The position numbers and the translations under genes were made by a program. The notes beneath the pieces are model-generated. The model was given only the letters and a program-made list of their open reading frames with translations. It had not been told where the DNA came from and did not search any database. Shown here in pieces: positions 46,581-57,411 of a stretch of DNA of 64,000 nt. Each line of letters opens with the position of its first letter. The stretch's first letter is position 1. This DNA is from Pyronema omphalodes (Eukaryota > Ascomycota > Pezizomycetes > Pezizales > Pyronemataceae): NCBI GenBank assembly GCA_024516155.1, contig JAJJXM010000016.1:799501-863500 (forward strand), written 5' to 3'.

Positions 46581-46826
46581 ATGGCTACCTACAACGAAAC
46601 TACACAGCGTTACTACCAAGATACAGACTCCCCGTGGTCCGAGGTTAACCTGCGGGCTGAGTCAGGTGTCTCAGCAGAAGCAGCGTCGAAGAGGGCCGCA
46701 CAAGCCGTAATTGACGCTGCCAACAGAGCACTAAACAGCGACTCCTCCTCATATACAAGAAGCCAGGGTCATGGCTCCAACCAGGCCTATGGATCCGGTC
46801 ACGGCTCACAAAGAAGACAACATTAA
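46581..46826 (+). CDS. Small hydrophilic protein A of a local motif family, 81 residues
   Basis: The ATG follows a CT-rich leader ending CAACACAAA. Near the N-terminus the protein reads RYYQDTDSPWSEVN, matching the R-[YF]-[LY]...W-[ST] motif also found at 48374 and 50580. The middle is an amphipathic helix (AEAASKRAAQAVIDAANRAL) and the tail is Ser/Gly/His-rich. No signal peptide or membrane segment exists. The frame is open further upstream for about 64 codons, including the C15 tract, but this part has leader-like composition, so I start at 46581. A T-rich 3' region follows. Family and function are not known to me. Confidence 0.62.
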   Translation: MATYNETTQRYYQDTDSPWSEVNLRAESGVSAEAASKRAAQAVIDAANRALNSDSSSYTRSQGHGSNQAYGSGHGSQRRQH

Positions 46827-48373
46827 GTCAGCATACCGAGGATTCAAGCGCCGTCAATATTTTTTTTCTCTGGAATATATAAATTTTCTTGCAGGATTTC
46901 TGATGTAGTTTGCGGTTGCATATTTCTCGGTCATATATGGACGATTTTTGTGCGTGTTTTCACGTTTGCTGCTTTCGATATTTAGATACTGCGGTGTGTT
47001 TTTATTTTAGTTTTACTCTCTCGTTTCGTTGTTTCAGGATTTTTAGATGGAGTTTTGTTCGATTTTTTCGCTCTTCAATTTCCCATCTTATGCTTTAATT
47101 TCTGTACCGGTGTATTGTAACTGGCGTTTGCTTTATCCCATCTTTTAATTTTTCTTTTTTCGAAAAATTTACCAGAGTATAGCCTACACAGATGTCAAGA
47201 CTTTGTATTTTTAGATTTTCCTTGGTTGTTTACACTGTATTTGTAGCTGCTTTTTACCGTATGAAATAAAATTTTATTCTCTCTATCCCCCTGTTCATTC
47301 AAAATTTCTGTGTATCCGGTAAGTGAGAGTCAGCCCGTTTTAGAAAAAATGTCCCTGACACCACCAGAAAAAAACCACAACACCGCTAATCCGCCTGGTC
47401 GCCTGGTCGGCAGTGCAATGCACATAAGTTGTGGTTTTGAACTGGCAAAGATATGGTGGCATAGCAATTTTCCCTAGGAGAATCTCCCGATTCGAATGTT
47501 TAAGGCCCCAGGCCGGGTCTGAGGTACAGCCTAAGCCACCACCACCACGACCACAATAAACAGGTTATTCGGTGGAATTTACGCATACAATGTGCAAACG
47601 AAAGCAATTCTGAGCACATTGCGCAGCATCCGCAGCATCTGCAGCATCATCAGCTGTTTTTCGGGGTGTTGGTTGCGCAGTTTTGATTGCCGATTCGGAG
47701 TGGATGCGTCAGGCTCGGGCTCAAAATGTGCTGCTGGATAGCTTAGATATTGTCATGTATCGAGAAAATACAGCATAACTAGAGCTCAGTGTGCCGAAAA
47801 ATGTTGAAATCCGGCATATAAACATTGCCAGCTTACGAATGCGATGATCGGATCCCATGGAAACGTGGTATAACTGGGTATTGGTTGGCCATTTCCTGAG
47901 GATTGAGGTAGGTTTACCTAGAAATCCCAACGCATACCAACTGTATCCTTACAATTATAGTAATGTGACTGGATGTGCCGCCGGAGGAAGCTCCGGTAGT
48001 GACCTTAGGTTGTGGAATTTCGTGGACCTGAGTGTTATCAGGTCCGATGATGTCGTCTTGAAACTCGGAGTGGTCCTTCACTTCGGTCCCCAGGATCTAC
48101 CACGATACTGGTTGGCTCCACCCATTCATCGGGTTCTGTATTGGATCCAACCGCCTTTGACTTTGTGTTCCTGCCCGTTGTAGTGATAAATATTCCCTCT
48201 CCCCACTGTTCTCCGATTCCACATTTTCCACATTTTCCACACTACCAACAACTCTCTCACTATTCCCACATTTAACATTCAATCAATCCTCCGTCCCCTT
48301 TCCAGCACCAATTACCACATAACCCTAGCCTATCTCCGCGCTTATACTCTATAATATCCCATCCGGCTATAAC
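46827..48373. other. 1.5-kb intergenic stretch, T-rich at its left end
   Basis: A long T-rich 3' flank extends to about 47.3 kb. A 108-codon ATG frame at 47857..48183 contains a possible 48-nt intron but resembles nothing known and is not called. From 48200 the + strand is a pyrimidine-rich leader for the next small gene. Confidence 0.5.
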
Positions 48374-48850
48374 ATGGAGAGATTCCTCAGTCAAGGCAAA
48401 ACGGAAGACCATTGGACCCCAGCGAATCGTCGTACAGTCTCTCACGATAACGACCAGAGCAGAGAAACTGAAAGCGAGGCTTCCAGGAGGACATACTCCG
48501 AAGCAAACACCTATCAAATGGGCAGGTTCCTCAGTCAAGGCGAAAGCGAAGACCATTGGACCCCGGAAAACAGTCCCACGGGCTCCCGCAACTCCGGCCA
48601 GAGCAGAGACTTCGAAAGCGAAGGTTCCGGAGGGACATACTCTGAAGTAAACGACTATCAAATGCGCAGGTTTCTTAGTCAAGGCGGAGGAGAAGACCAT
48701 TGGACGCCGGAAAACAGTCGCACAAGCTTCCTCAATCCCAACCAGAGCAGAGACGCTCAAAGCCAAGGTTCCAGAGAGACAGGCTCTGTAGATCAAAAGC
48801 CCCGGAAGTCAAAGGCCGAATCGTCTAACAAACGTTCCTCGAAAAAGTAA
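48374..48850 (+). CDS. Small protein B: three tandem 48-residue copies of the local motif
   Basis: A single-exon frame of 158 residues. It consists of three tandem units of 48, 48 and 42 residues (48374..48517, 48518..48661, 48662..48787), i.e. 144-nt DNA repeats. Each unit starts M-x-RFLSQG..EDHWTP and continues Q/N-rich with NQSR and, in the first two, TYSE. A lysine/serine-rich tail (SNKRSSKK) closes the protein. The unit start is the same R-F-L...W-T motif seen in proteins A and C. It is strongly hydrophilic, likely disordered, with no signal peptide. The internal repeats point to recent unit duplication. Function unknown. Confidence 0.78.
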   Translation: MERFLSQGKTEDHWTPANRRTVSHDNDQSRETESEASRRTYSEANTYQMGRFLSQGESEDHWTPENSPTGSRNSGQSRDFESEGSGGTYSEVNDYQMRRFLSQGGGEDHWTPENSRTSFLNPNQSRDAQSQGSRETGSVDQKPRKSKAESSNKRSSKK

Positions 48851-50579
48851 ACAACTGATCAGCCAACAAGAAGCTCGTCCAAACCTCTTGGTTCACACTT
48901 CTCGAATTTCAGCACTGTTTTGCAATTTTTATGTTGAATATTTTTATATCATCTTTTAAGTTTCTTTGGTTGCATTTTTGCATAAAAAAGGGTTTGACGT
49001 TATGTCAATGAGATGTTTTATGCGTTGCCGGGAAAACGATTTATGTAGGAGGTAGCTCCATTATTGTGTTCTCGCTTTGGTAAATTGGAGGCGTTTTGAT
49101 CTGCCATCTTTTGGAGGAAAAAGTTTTGGAGAAAAAAGGGTGGCGGGGTATTGCTTATTGGAAGGGCGCGAGTTGTATGGCGGCGGGTTTTATTAATTTT
49201 TTTAGTTTTCTGATTTGTTTGTTTTAATTTTTGATTTATTTTTAACTGGGTTGGATTAGGTATGATTAATGTTTTGGCAGTATGTTGGTGGTTATTATGC
49301 GTGGTTCATCAGCCGTTTTTTGCATTATATTTTGGGATTTCCTCATTTTTCCGCTTTTTTGTACAATAATTCCCACTTATTTACACATGAAGCCCGAAGG
49401 GGCATACGTTGGAAAATTAATTTATGCTTCTGTTATTTTATTTTTATTTTTTCTCGCTGTACTCTAGCTAGACGAACCGCATTTTCAATATGGCTTCTTT
49501 TTCTTGATATCCTCGACCACTTCTGGCGTGAAAGATTTTGAATCCTGTGATTCCGGACCATAAAAACCGCCTGAAAGCCTTATGGCCGTTTTTCGTCTAG
49601 CTTCAACGTCATCTTACTGTTCCAACACTGGTTTACCATCGACACCGACATTTTCCCAACGAGCCTTCACGATTTCCCAACGATTTTGGATTTTTTTGCT
49701 TATTCTCCCTGAACTTCTGAGGCCGCAAGCAGACCGATCGAGGCCTCTTCAGTGTTCACAAAATAGGCTGTGCTTGCATAGAAACCATCTCAACCCGGAG
49801 AAAAGCGTAGGGCATACTGAGAACTTTTCAGGTTCTGTATTATAAGCCCATAATACGTACCTTAGATATGGATATTTCCAGGTTTTGAGGCATAGTCTAA
49901 GGTTCATCCCAAGCCTCAGGTATTGTATACGGCGGAGTATGCTCCGTACTGATGGTATGAATGTCTATTATCATTCTCGTGTGCGTATTGCCACAGCAAT
50001 GTGCAGGTGATGTCATTCTAATGTGCGTACTGCCGCAGCAGTAATGGTGATTCTTTGCGAACAGGATTCAACTGCGGATTTCAACGCAAAATGTTTTGAT
50101 AGACTTCAAATTCCGTCCGTTTGTATGTAAACCTCATGGTTCCGTGTAATTCTAGATAATGTTATCATATTCTTGTAGATGGACGTGTGTGATACCTTAG
50201 GTTAACGAGGTTATTGTATGGATTTGGCCGGTGCAAGACCCAGGAACCTTGGGATCAGAATAGGTGCGCCTCAAAGTATCCCCAGGATTCGGGAAGCGGT
50301 GAAGAATTGTGTTGTTTGACCACCACCGAAAACACTCGCTCGTCAAAGCTGCACAGCCATTTTCCAAGTTCGAATATCGTCGGATGCAGAGATTTGAACG
50401 GGCTGGGTTGCAGAGGATAACGTTCTGTGCACCATGAAAAAAGTTTTATAACTCCTGCCTTCGCCCTGGGGAATCAACTTTTTCATCATACCGCATTAGC
50501 GAATGCCAACAAGCAAACATATACAATAAACAATCACACTCCTCTCTTCCTCATCTTTACTTCATCCCAAACAACCAGA
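48851..50579. other. 1.7-kb intergenic stretch
   Basis: It begins with a T-rich 3' flank. At about 49975..50040 there is a degenerate 42-bp duplication (GTGCGTATTGCCACAGCA and GTGCGTACTGCCGCAGCA). An 88-codon frame at 49582 lacks support. The last 90 bases form a CA/CT-rich leader of the third small gene. Confidence 0.5.
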
Positions 50580-50714
50580 ATGGACAGATATCTCAACAAC
50601 GCTGATGAACCATGGACCCACGTCAAAGTGGTCGGTGTCCCACCGAGACCGACACCCCAAAATCCCCCGAAGCCAGCCAACCCACCTCCAAAGTCCACTG
50701 CAAAAGGCAACTAA
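50580..50714 (+). CDS. Small protein C of the local motif family, 44 residues
   Basis: The ATG sits in CCAGAATGG after a pyrimidine-rich leader. The protein starts MDRYLNNADEPWTHVKV, the shortest and clearest form of the shared motif, and continues with a proline-rich tail (PPRPTPQNPPKPANPPP). It lacks the extra domains of A and the repeats of B. It is short enough that chance cannot be excluded on its own. The shared motif, same strand, similar leader and tandem position support it as real. A 9-bp tandem repeat array follows 100 bp after the stop. Confidence 0.55.
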   Translation: MDRYLNNADEPWTHVKVVGVPPRPTPQNPPKPANPPPKSTAKGN

Positions 50715-50814
50715 CAGCGTTCTCGAGAGCGTTTGTCCGGTTCGACTTGGAATACGAAGTTCGAGAGCAGGAGGGGAATTTCGCAATTCGGTGTCTATCG
50801 TCCTCTGTTTATCA

Positions 50815-50931
50815 GCACCACCACAACCACCACCACCATCACCACCATCACCACCATCACCACCATCACCACCATCACCACCATCACCACCATCACCACC
50901 ATCACCACCACTACCACCACCACTACCACCA
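50815..50931. repeat. CACCACCAT-type 9-bp microsatellite array
   Basis: About nine uninterrupted 9-bp units of CCACCATCA occupy roughly 50830..50910, flanked by imperfect CCA-rich units. All three frames are open through it (poly-His, Thr-Thr-Ile, or Pro-Ser-Pro), which makes several long but artefactual reading frames. Confidence 0.92.
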
Positions 50932-53900
50932 AACATATCCCACTCACATACCTAAACACCCATCCATTAACACCCATTCATGTAGCCCACAGCCTATTTA
51001 GGAAATCCCATTGTCAAACCCCCACAGTCCATCATCCACAGTTGCCATTTATCATGTAGTCGTTCGTCATTATGTTATCATCGGCCAATTTTGGTTCATC
51101 GATCGTTCATCGGCTATCGTTCATCGGCTGTATTCTTCGGGTACAAATTAGCATTCATCGCTCCGGTTTCTCGATCATTGTCCCTCGGTCATAGTACGTC
51201 ATTCGTCAACTGTCTGTTATCACGTACTATACCACCTCTTAGGTTGCACGGATTGATGAGCCTGAGCTCCTTCACAAATTATTTGATACCATATGTAAAA
51301 TTAAATATTTCGTATCTTCGAGCTGTCTGTGTGTTCGGCGAAAAAAGAAGTTGGGTAGATTGGCGTTTTGTTTCCTCGAAGGAGGAGGAGATAGGTGTCA
51401 TTTTTTCCTTGGGGTCACATCGTATTTATTGCTTCGCCCATCGGTTTATTTGTATTTATTTGTTTTGTTTCTTGCTCTTGTATTGTTTTCAGCTTGTGTG
51501 TGTTTGTTTCATATCCGTTCATATCCGTTCATGCTGTCATGTTTCTTTTTAATTTTCTTTGCGAAAATAGCGCATTATGCGCATGAAAATGTAGATCGTT
51601 GGATGTTGTCTTAATTGCGTTATGCATGTTCGTTTCGTTTTTGGAATTAAATTGTTTTTTGTCGCTTATTCTTGTGCTTTTCTGATTATGCGTGTGAAAT
51701 ATTATCAGATGACGTCTGCCTAAAATGGTTCAGTGATACATCTTTATGGTGATGGTTAGGTTTTGCCATCCAAGTCCGCCCTTCCTTCTCCATGCCACCG
51801 TTCCTCCATCTTCATGGACCAGTCTCCACATTCCAGTGACACCCCATTTTTATTTGGAGTTCTTTCCTGACTAATGTTTTCCTAGGTCTGTTTGTAATTC
51901 GCTCCTATAATATCGCTTTGTTTTTCTATGCCGAATGGATCGTCGTTGCAACCGGATGACATCGCCAATTCAGCGCCCGAACAGCTTCGGTAAACAACAT
52001 TGACAGTTTCGGTCCGCCAGGCTGGGCGACAAACAGTTGTTCAACAACAGATCTAAGAGTTCGTTAGATATTTCTCAGCTGAAAATGGGTTACAAATAAT
52101 GATACTCACCATTTGGAGTTCCCTGTTACGATTGTGCGATTTGGGTTCCCTTGTTATCGACAAATCAATCGGTACATATCAAAAGATATACGACGCTGAA
52201 GGTTACGGTGGATTTATCGAGTGGAAACGAGTATTAGGTATACCGCCTACACTCGAGGCGACGCAGCGCAGGCGTGCGAACATTTCCATGATATTGCCAT
52301 TGTGTGTACTAACTGTGGCAAGATTATTTGTCAAGGAGCGAGCGCTCGCGTCCAACACAACGAAGCAACCTCGCTCGAGTGGCGTCTGATGGTCGGGCCG
52401 AGTGACGCGTGCGGCCTATCGGCAATATTCAACCGGATGGTGTATATATACAACTTATAAGTCGCCACTGAGAGTTATCAGTCGCAAGTCAAACAGAAAG
52501 CTTGTGAATAGCCAGAGGCTCCGTGTGCGAAGGCGAGTCGAGTTCTATGTAGTGGCCATGATTGCGCGTTCGGCAGATCACGTCGTTGTCAATCGGCTGA
52601 TTTGCGACGCAAACAACAAATTAATATTTGAATGTAAGGAGACCCCAACAGGCATTTGGAAAATAAATTGAACTGATCTGAAAAGGGGTGGTCTATGCCA
52701 AACGCCACATAAAAAACCGTTAGAAAACGTGGAGTCCGTGTAGTGGATGTAGCCGATGAATATACTCACCTGATTGGATTCTAGAAGTTAGCCACTTAAC
52801 CATCAACATACTCATAGGATCTTGGACCGACCATGAGGATTGAATGAAATTTTTTTAGGGGAATACGGCTTATCTTATATTGAGACCAGTCAGATTAGTT
52901 CAGGCTTACAAGTCACACCGATGCGATTTTCCCACACCACAACATCGACGAACGCAGAAAAGGTATGCCTTGAGGAAATTTTAAAGAACAAAAAACGAAA
53001 TTTTCAGGATGTGGAGGAATCTAGGCTTTTCAGCCCTCAAACTTCGCCTTATTGAATTTGATAAAGGTTTCACTGGCTAGATGCACAGTTTTACCTCAGC
53101 GGAACTTGAGAGGTTAATTTGGTAATAGCACACGCTCATTGTTGCTTTCGGATCTAATTAATATCTTAACTAAGTATAGTAGGAAATTCTCAAGTCACAA
53201 TCACAAACGACATTCATGTCTCACATATCCGTGAATATTAATTGGAGGTCAACGTATGCACCCTTTTGCCCACCAATACGGTGTAATCCACTAATGTCTT
53301 AGGTTAGAATGACCGTATTCATGAAATCAGCTGTTCAAGTGCTGACCAAAAGTATGGCTTCGGTTTTCAAGTACTTTGACACAGAAAATTCCTACAGTTT
53401 ATGTGTTGTATCCGTAGGGCAACGACACAGCTCATACAAAACAAATACACGCAGTTGTACGCAAAGCAAAAGGGCAAAACTCCAATTGAGACTATACAAT
53501 TTTCAAAGCCCGCAAACCGAGGGCAAGGGACGTGGCTATCGAAAATTACGATCACAAAGATCCACGGGCCCTTGGCCATTACGACGATTTCAAAATCGTC
53601 GTGATGCTGGTGACGGGAGGCAAAGTGCAGGAATAAGAAAACTACGTACTAAAGGCTACAAGTGAAGTCTTACGTTATATTTCAAGTACTATTATTATGT
53701 CGATATCTCGGTCACCAGGTACCCTATTTTCGGCCTTCAACTGATAGCCAGAGCAGTTCTATAGGTCCCTTTCAATGACCATGCAAATCACCAAGGATAG
53801 GATCTTTCATTATTCGCCTTACTCTATTTATTTTTGAGGAAAGCGTAGATTGAGAAGGTTGTAGCATCCCTTCACTACCATGATTGATCAGTTCCATATA

Positions 53901-54037
53901 ATCATCATTACGTCACAAATCTTAAGGAATACGATTCTCTTTCATAAGCAATTCAGACCCTCTAAGCCCTGAAAGCAGATAGTAAGGCTGTCTAGACCTC
54001 TCAGCTTTTCTGGCGCCTGTCGGTATTAACGAATCCG
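50932..54037. other. 3.1-kb gene-poor stretch
   Basis: It starts with GTTCATCGGCTATC-type short repeats near 51100 and a long T-rich tract to about 51.7 kb. A frame at 52200..52460 has a C-x2-C (VCTNCGKIIC) and may be a transposon zinc-finger relic. Frames at 52840 and 53309 are not supported. No intact gene is seen. Confidence 0.45.
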
Positions 54038-55127
54038 ATGGAAGAATGGGTTACCACCGGAATAACCATTCAAGATATGTTCGATTGCATGGTAACATCG
54101 GAGCACCGCTATCCGACTGTGTACTGCGGTAACCTGTTACTCCGAAATATCCCTTTATATTGGTATGATATTTAATCAGAGGCCTATCAACAGAATACCA
54201 CCCACCCCCCCGACATTTATTTACCATTGACCGTAGTGGGTTGACTTACTTCATCTAGGCATTTAGTCTTGCCAAGAACTAGCCAGAGAGGAAGCTCAAG
54301 TCTGCACTGCCTACGGTGCTTCATATTTACCAGGTCCGGTGTGCGTACCCGCTGCAGTCAACCCCCTCTATAGGTATATCTTTTGTATACGGTATAACGG
54401 ATACAGTTTGAACAGTTTTTATATGGGAAATAAGGAGGGTTTAGAAGTCGACGCCTCCTACGTTCTAGATCTCAAAACATCACTCGCGCCAAGCCCAAAG
54501 GATATCGCCCGTATAAGGGTACGTACTTCCGGTCCCAGCACACAGTGCACTCGATATCCATTGCAGAGATGGATTAAAAATTGCAGTAATGCTCCGAGTT
54601 GGTCAGTAAGAATTGACATCATCTATTGGAGGCCAGTATTTCCGTCTGAAATCAGATCTGTTCAGGCAGCAGCATTGAGCATTTTGAGGCTCAGTAACCA
54701 TATGCAAGATACGGCTTACAACGGATTGACAGTGCAAATAGATTCGTAATGCCAACGTTGTACGCATATTGTGTAATACGAACACCAATGAGCAAGTTAA
54801 TTCTTACGACCTCAAAACTGCGCATCCATACTCGTTTCTCTACAGACTTCAGGCAAAATCAGCTCTGATTTTGATTATTATAAGCAAGCGGAAACTGCGG
54901 ATCTTCTTTCGTATCGTATCTGAGAGCTAAATGCTGACAGTGAAACGGAACCCGAGTTATTCCAGGACGACAATGCTTTCTTGAAGAAAGGCTCGTTAGA
55001 TAGAGGTATTGCAAATGATTGGTCGTCTTCACCGTATCCAGTCGGCAGAGAGTCTTCCGTAGAGTTTGGAGGTTCGCCAATTGCACTTGGCATGCAGACG
55101 TTAAAGACCGATACACTACAACTGTGA
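54038..55127 (+). pseudogene. Possible decayed multi-exon gene
   Basis: Several protein-like segments follow each other on + in shifting frames: 54038..54172, 54267..54749, about 54742..54843 and 54843..55127. The last has a TGA at 54921..54923 between SYRI and ELNADSETEPELFQDD, then runs to a stop at 55127. The change of frame near 54843 leaves no room for an intron. These breaks suggest a degraded gene. A 48-nt GTACGT...TTGCAG intron may lie at 54519..54566. The family is not recognised, and the call depends on composition judged by eye. Confidence 0.3.
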
Positions 55128-55459
55128 GACTTACCTGAGGTCATCACTCAGTTATCCTGAGGCTGGGAGGATAAAATTGGCCCTCCCTCGTACCGTATTT
55201 CATTACGTCAATTCAGGTGCATGCACCTCTGATACTGGTTAAAATCCTATGTGCTGCAGTTTATCATTTTGCCTTTACGATGTGGTGCAAAGCGCTCAGC
55301 CTTATCAACCCAGAATCCCAGGGAGGCTTGTGCTACTATTCTAGTATGTATAACACGCGACACGAGTGAGCTACACGCTTTGGCGCGAATCACATACAAC
55401 TCTGTCAGCCTGCTTTTCACAGTTCTCACCTCACTTTCCACTTAAGTATACGACACACC
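55128..55459. other. Upstream region of PML1
   Basis: A 0.3-kb stretch between the decayed coding region and the FHA-protein start. It must hold the PML1 promoter. No distinct motif stands out. Confidence 0.5.
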
Positions 55460-56344
55460 ATGCCACGCTCACAATCACCGCCACCACGCCGACGACGCTC
55501 AAGATCCCGTTCCACCGGCCGTGACCGATCCTACCGTAGCCGTGACGAAAAAGACCGCCGCGACCGTCCACGCGATAGATCTCGAGACCGCAGACGGAAA
55601 ACCGAAGATGGGTCACCACCACGACGTCGCTCCTCCCCACGTCGACGCAGCCCACCAGCTCGGGACCGGGACCACTCCCCTCCTCGCCGTCGACGCGAAT
55701 CACCCCGTCTTGGCTCCCCACCAGCAAAACGAGGCTCTCCTCGACGTGGTTCTCCTCCTCCAAAGCGCCCAGATGGCTACGTCCCTCCCTCACGTAGTCC
55801 CCCCCGTACCGGAACTCGGGCCCCATTACCTGCGCCTGGTGCTGCCTCAGATGCAGTAGATGCACCTGTTGACAAACAAAAGCCCAACTTTAACAACACC
55901 GGTCTACTCGCCGCCGCAACCAACACTGTAAACGACGTAGTGTTAAAATACTCCGAACCAGCTGATTCTCGGAAACCACCCGCTTCACCAGTTTACAAGC
56001 TTTTCATATTCAAAGATGGAAAGATTATTGAAGAAGTAGAGTTGAATCAGAGGAGTTGTTGGTTAATAGGTAGAGATAGAGCTGTGGCGGATCTTCCGGT
56101 TGATCATCCTAGTTGTAGTAAACAACATGCTGTGCTGCAGTTTAGGTGGAGTGTTAAGACGGATCAATACGGGGAGAAGAAGGGGGAGGTTAGGCTCTAT
56201 GTGTTGGATTTGGATAGTGCGAATGGAACGACGCTTCAAGGAGAAACGATTGAGGGAAGGAGGTTTGTTGAGTGTAGAGAGGGGGATTTGTTGAGGTTTG
56301 GGTTGAGTACGAGAGAGTATGTAATTATGGTGGATAGAGGTTAG
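55460..56344 (+). CDS. PML1: PML1/SNIP1-type FHA domain protein with RS-rich N-terminus
   Basis: Single-exon gene of 294 residues. Residues 1-125 are dominated by RS, RD and RRSPPR repeats. Residues about 178-290 are an FHA domain of the SNIP1/DAWDLE/Pml1 class. It has WLIGRDRAVADLPVDHPSCSKQHAVLQF, where GR, SxxH-like SCSKQH and the following NG (DSANGTTL) are the phosphothreonine-binding positions (quoted in parts), and it ends LRFGLSTREYVIMV. In yeast Pml1 is a subunit of the RES complex, which supports splicing and nuclear retention of pre-mRNA; animal and plant homologues also act in microRNA biogenesis. The RS-rich N-terminus is longer than in budding yeast Pml1, as in SNIP1. It lies upstream of apsB on the same strand, 1.07 kb apart. 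Confidence 0.92.
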   Translation: MPRSQSPPPRRRRSRSRSTGRDRSYRSRDEKDRRDRPRDRSRDRRRKTEDGSPPRRRSSPRRRSPPARDRDHSPPRRRRESPRLGSPPAKRGSPRRGSPPPKRPDGYVPPSRSPPRTGTRAPLPAPGAASDAVDAPVDKQKPNFNNTGLLAAATNTVNDVVLKYSEPADSRKPPASPVYKLFIFKDGKIIEEVELNQRSCWLIGRDRAVADLPVDHPSCSKQHAVLQFRWSVKTDQYGEKKGEVRLYVLDLDSANGTTLQGETIEGRRFVECREGDLLRFGLSTREYVIMVDRG

Positions 56345-57411
56345 TGATGGATACGAGGGAGTATGTGTAGGCCAAAATTAGGCGGTGGATAAACGATGGT
56401 TCTGTGTTGTTCGGTGTTGTGACTGGTGTAAGTTGATGATGGTTTTGTGTAGGCACTGTAATATTGTAGAGGCGAAATGAAGGGGCTACGAAAAGATGCC
56501 AAAATCACCGACCACACCCGGCTGTCAGATAAATGATGTTTTACCCGTGGTGTTACCCACGGAGACAGGATGAACCACGGGACCGGAAGGTAACCGGCGA
56601 GGGGGAGCTATCGAATTTCAGGCCAGCTATGGACCCGGAAGTGTCTCAGGGTCTAAATCTGCGAGATCTCGGATCTTGTGTTTCGTCATATTGCCGGTTC
56701 GAAATTATTTTGTGATTCAAAATTTAGGGGTTGAATGACAGTGTGAAGGAAGGATCAATTTTGTCCATATTGATGCATAATGTACAACCCAGACATCAGA
56801 TATCACCCGCAGTGCCGTCATTGTTTTTCGAGTATCGAATTTCCATAGACTTGCTTTCTCCATCACTCGCCGCTCGCCGCTTTGCTACCACGCTCCGTAA
56901 CCAAGAAACTGTCAATCCGCCGACTGTCTCAACCTTCCCACGTTTGTTGTTAGTTCCCTGCATTGCTGCATCACCACACCGTCTGACGATTGAAAGAGTG
57001 ACAACCCAAACCCGCTAAGCATCGACACATCAGCCACCAGTCAAAAGTCGCTCTGCACTTGCAGTAGATTTGCACTTTTCTTCCTGTTCTGAATTACGCG
57101 TTACACCTTTACCATTGCCCAAGCAGGGCAAATTACCTGAAACAACTATCATCACGGCTTCGAACACGAACACGCATTCTCCAAGTCGCTTCCGTCGCTT
57201 CTTGGGTCGATCCATTTCTATCTTCTCCGCCTCCAACGAACCAGCTGACCAGTCCCCGCTTTATTCGCCATCCAACCCCGCCGACCGCCTCCTACAAGCC
57301 CCAGACGAGCGCCGAAGCTGGAGCCGCCAATCTTCCAGCCGTCTGGCCCGAGAAACCTCCGATCTAGAGTTACGCCCCAGCCCTGCGAGCCAAGCACTCT
57401 CTTAGATAGAG
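56345..57411. other. Upstream region and leader of apsB
   Basis: About 1.07 kb between PML1 and apsB. The last 340 bases are open in the apsB frame and read like Ser/Pro-rich protein, but end with TAG nine bases before the apsB ATG (TAGATAGAGATG). I treat this as a leader; a spliced N-terminal extension cannot be excluded. Confidence 0.5.

Noticed and set aside
47857..48183. 108-codon plus-strand ATG frame with a possible 48-nt intron
   Set aside because: The putative intron would break rather than extend the frame, and the product resembles nothing; left uncalled.
48272..48796. 174-codon minus-strand frame opposite small protein B
   Set aside because: It is the antisense shadow of the three 144-bp repeats; hydrophobic repeats mirror the hydrophilic sense protein.
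50562..50936. Long Gly-Asp and His-rich frames over the microsatellite
   Set aside because: All frames through the CCACCATCA array are open because the repeat lacks stops; not genes.
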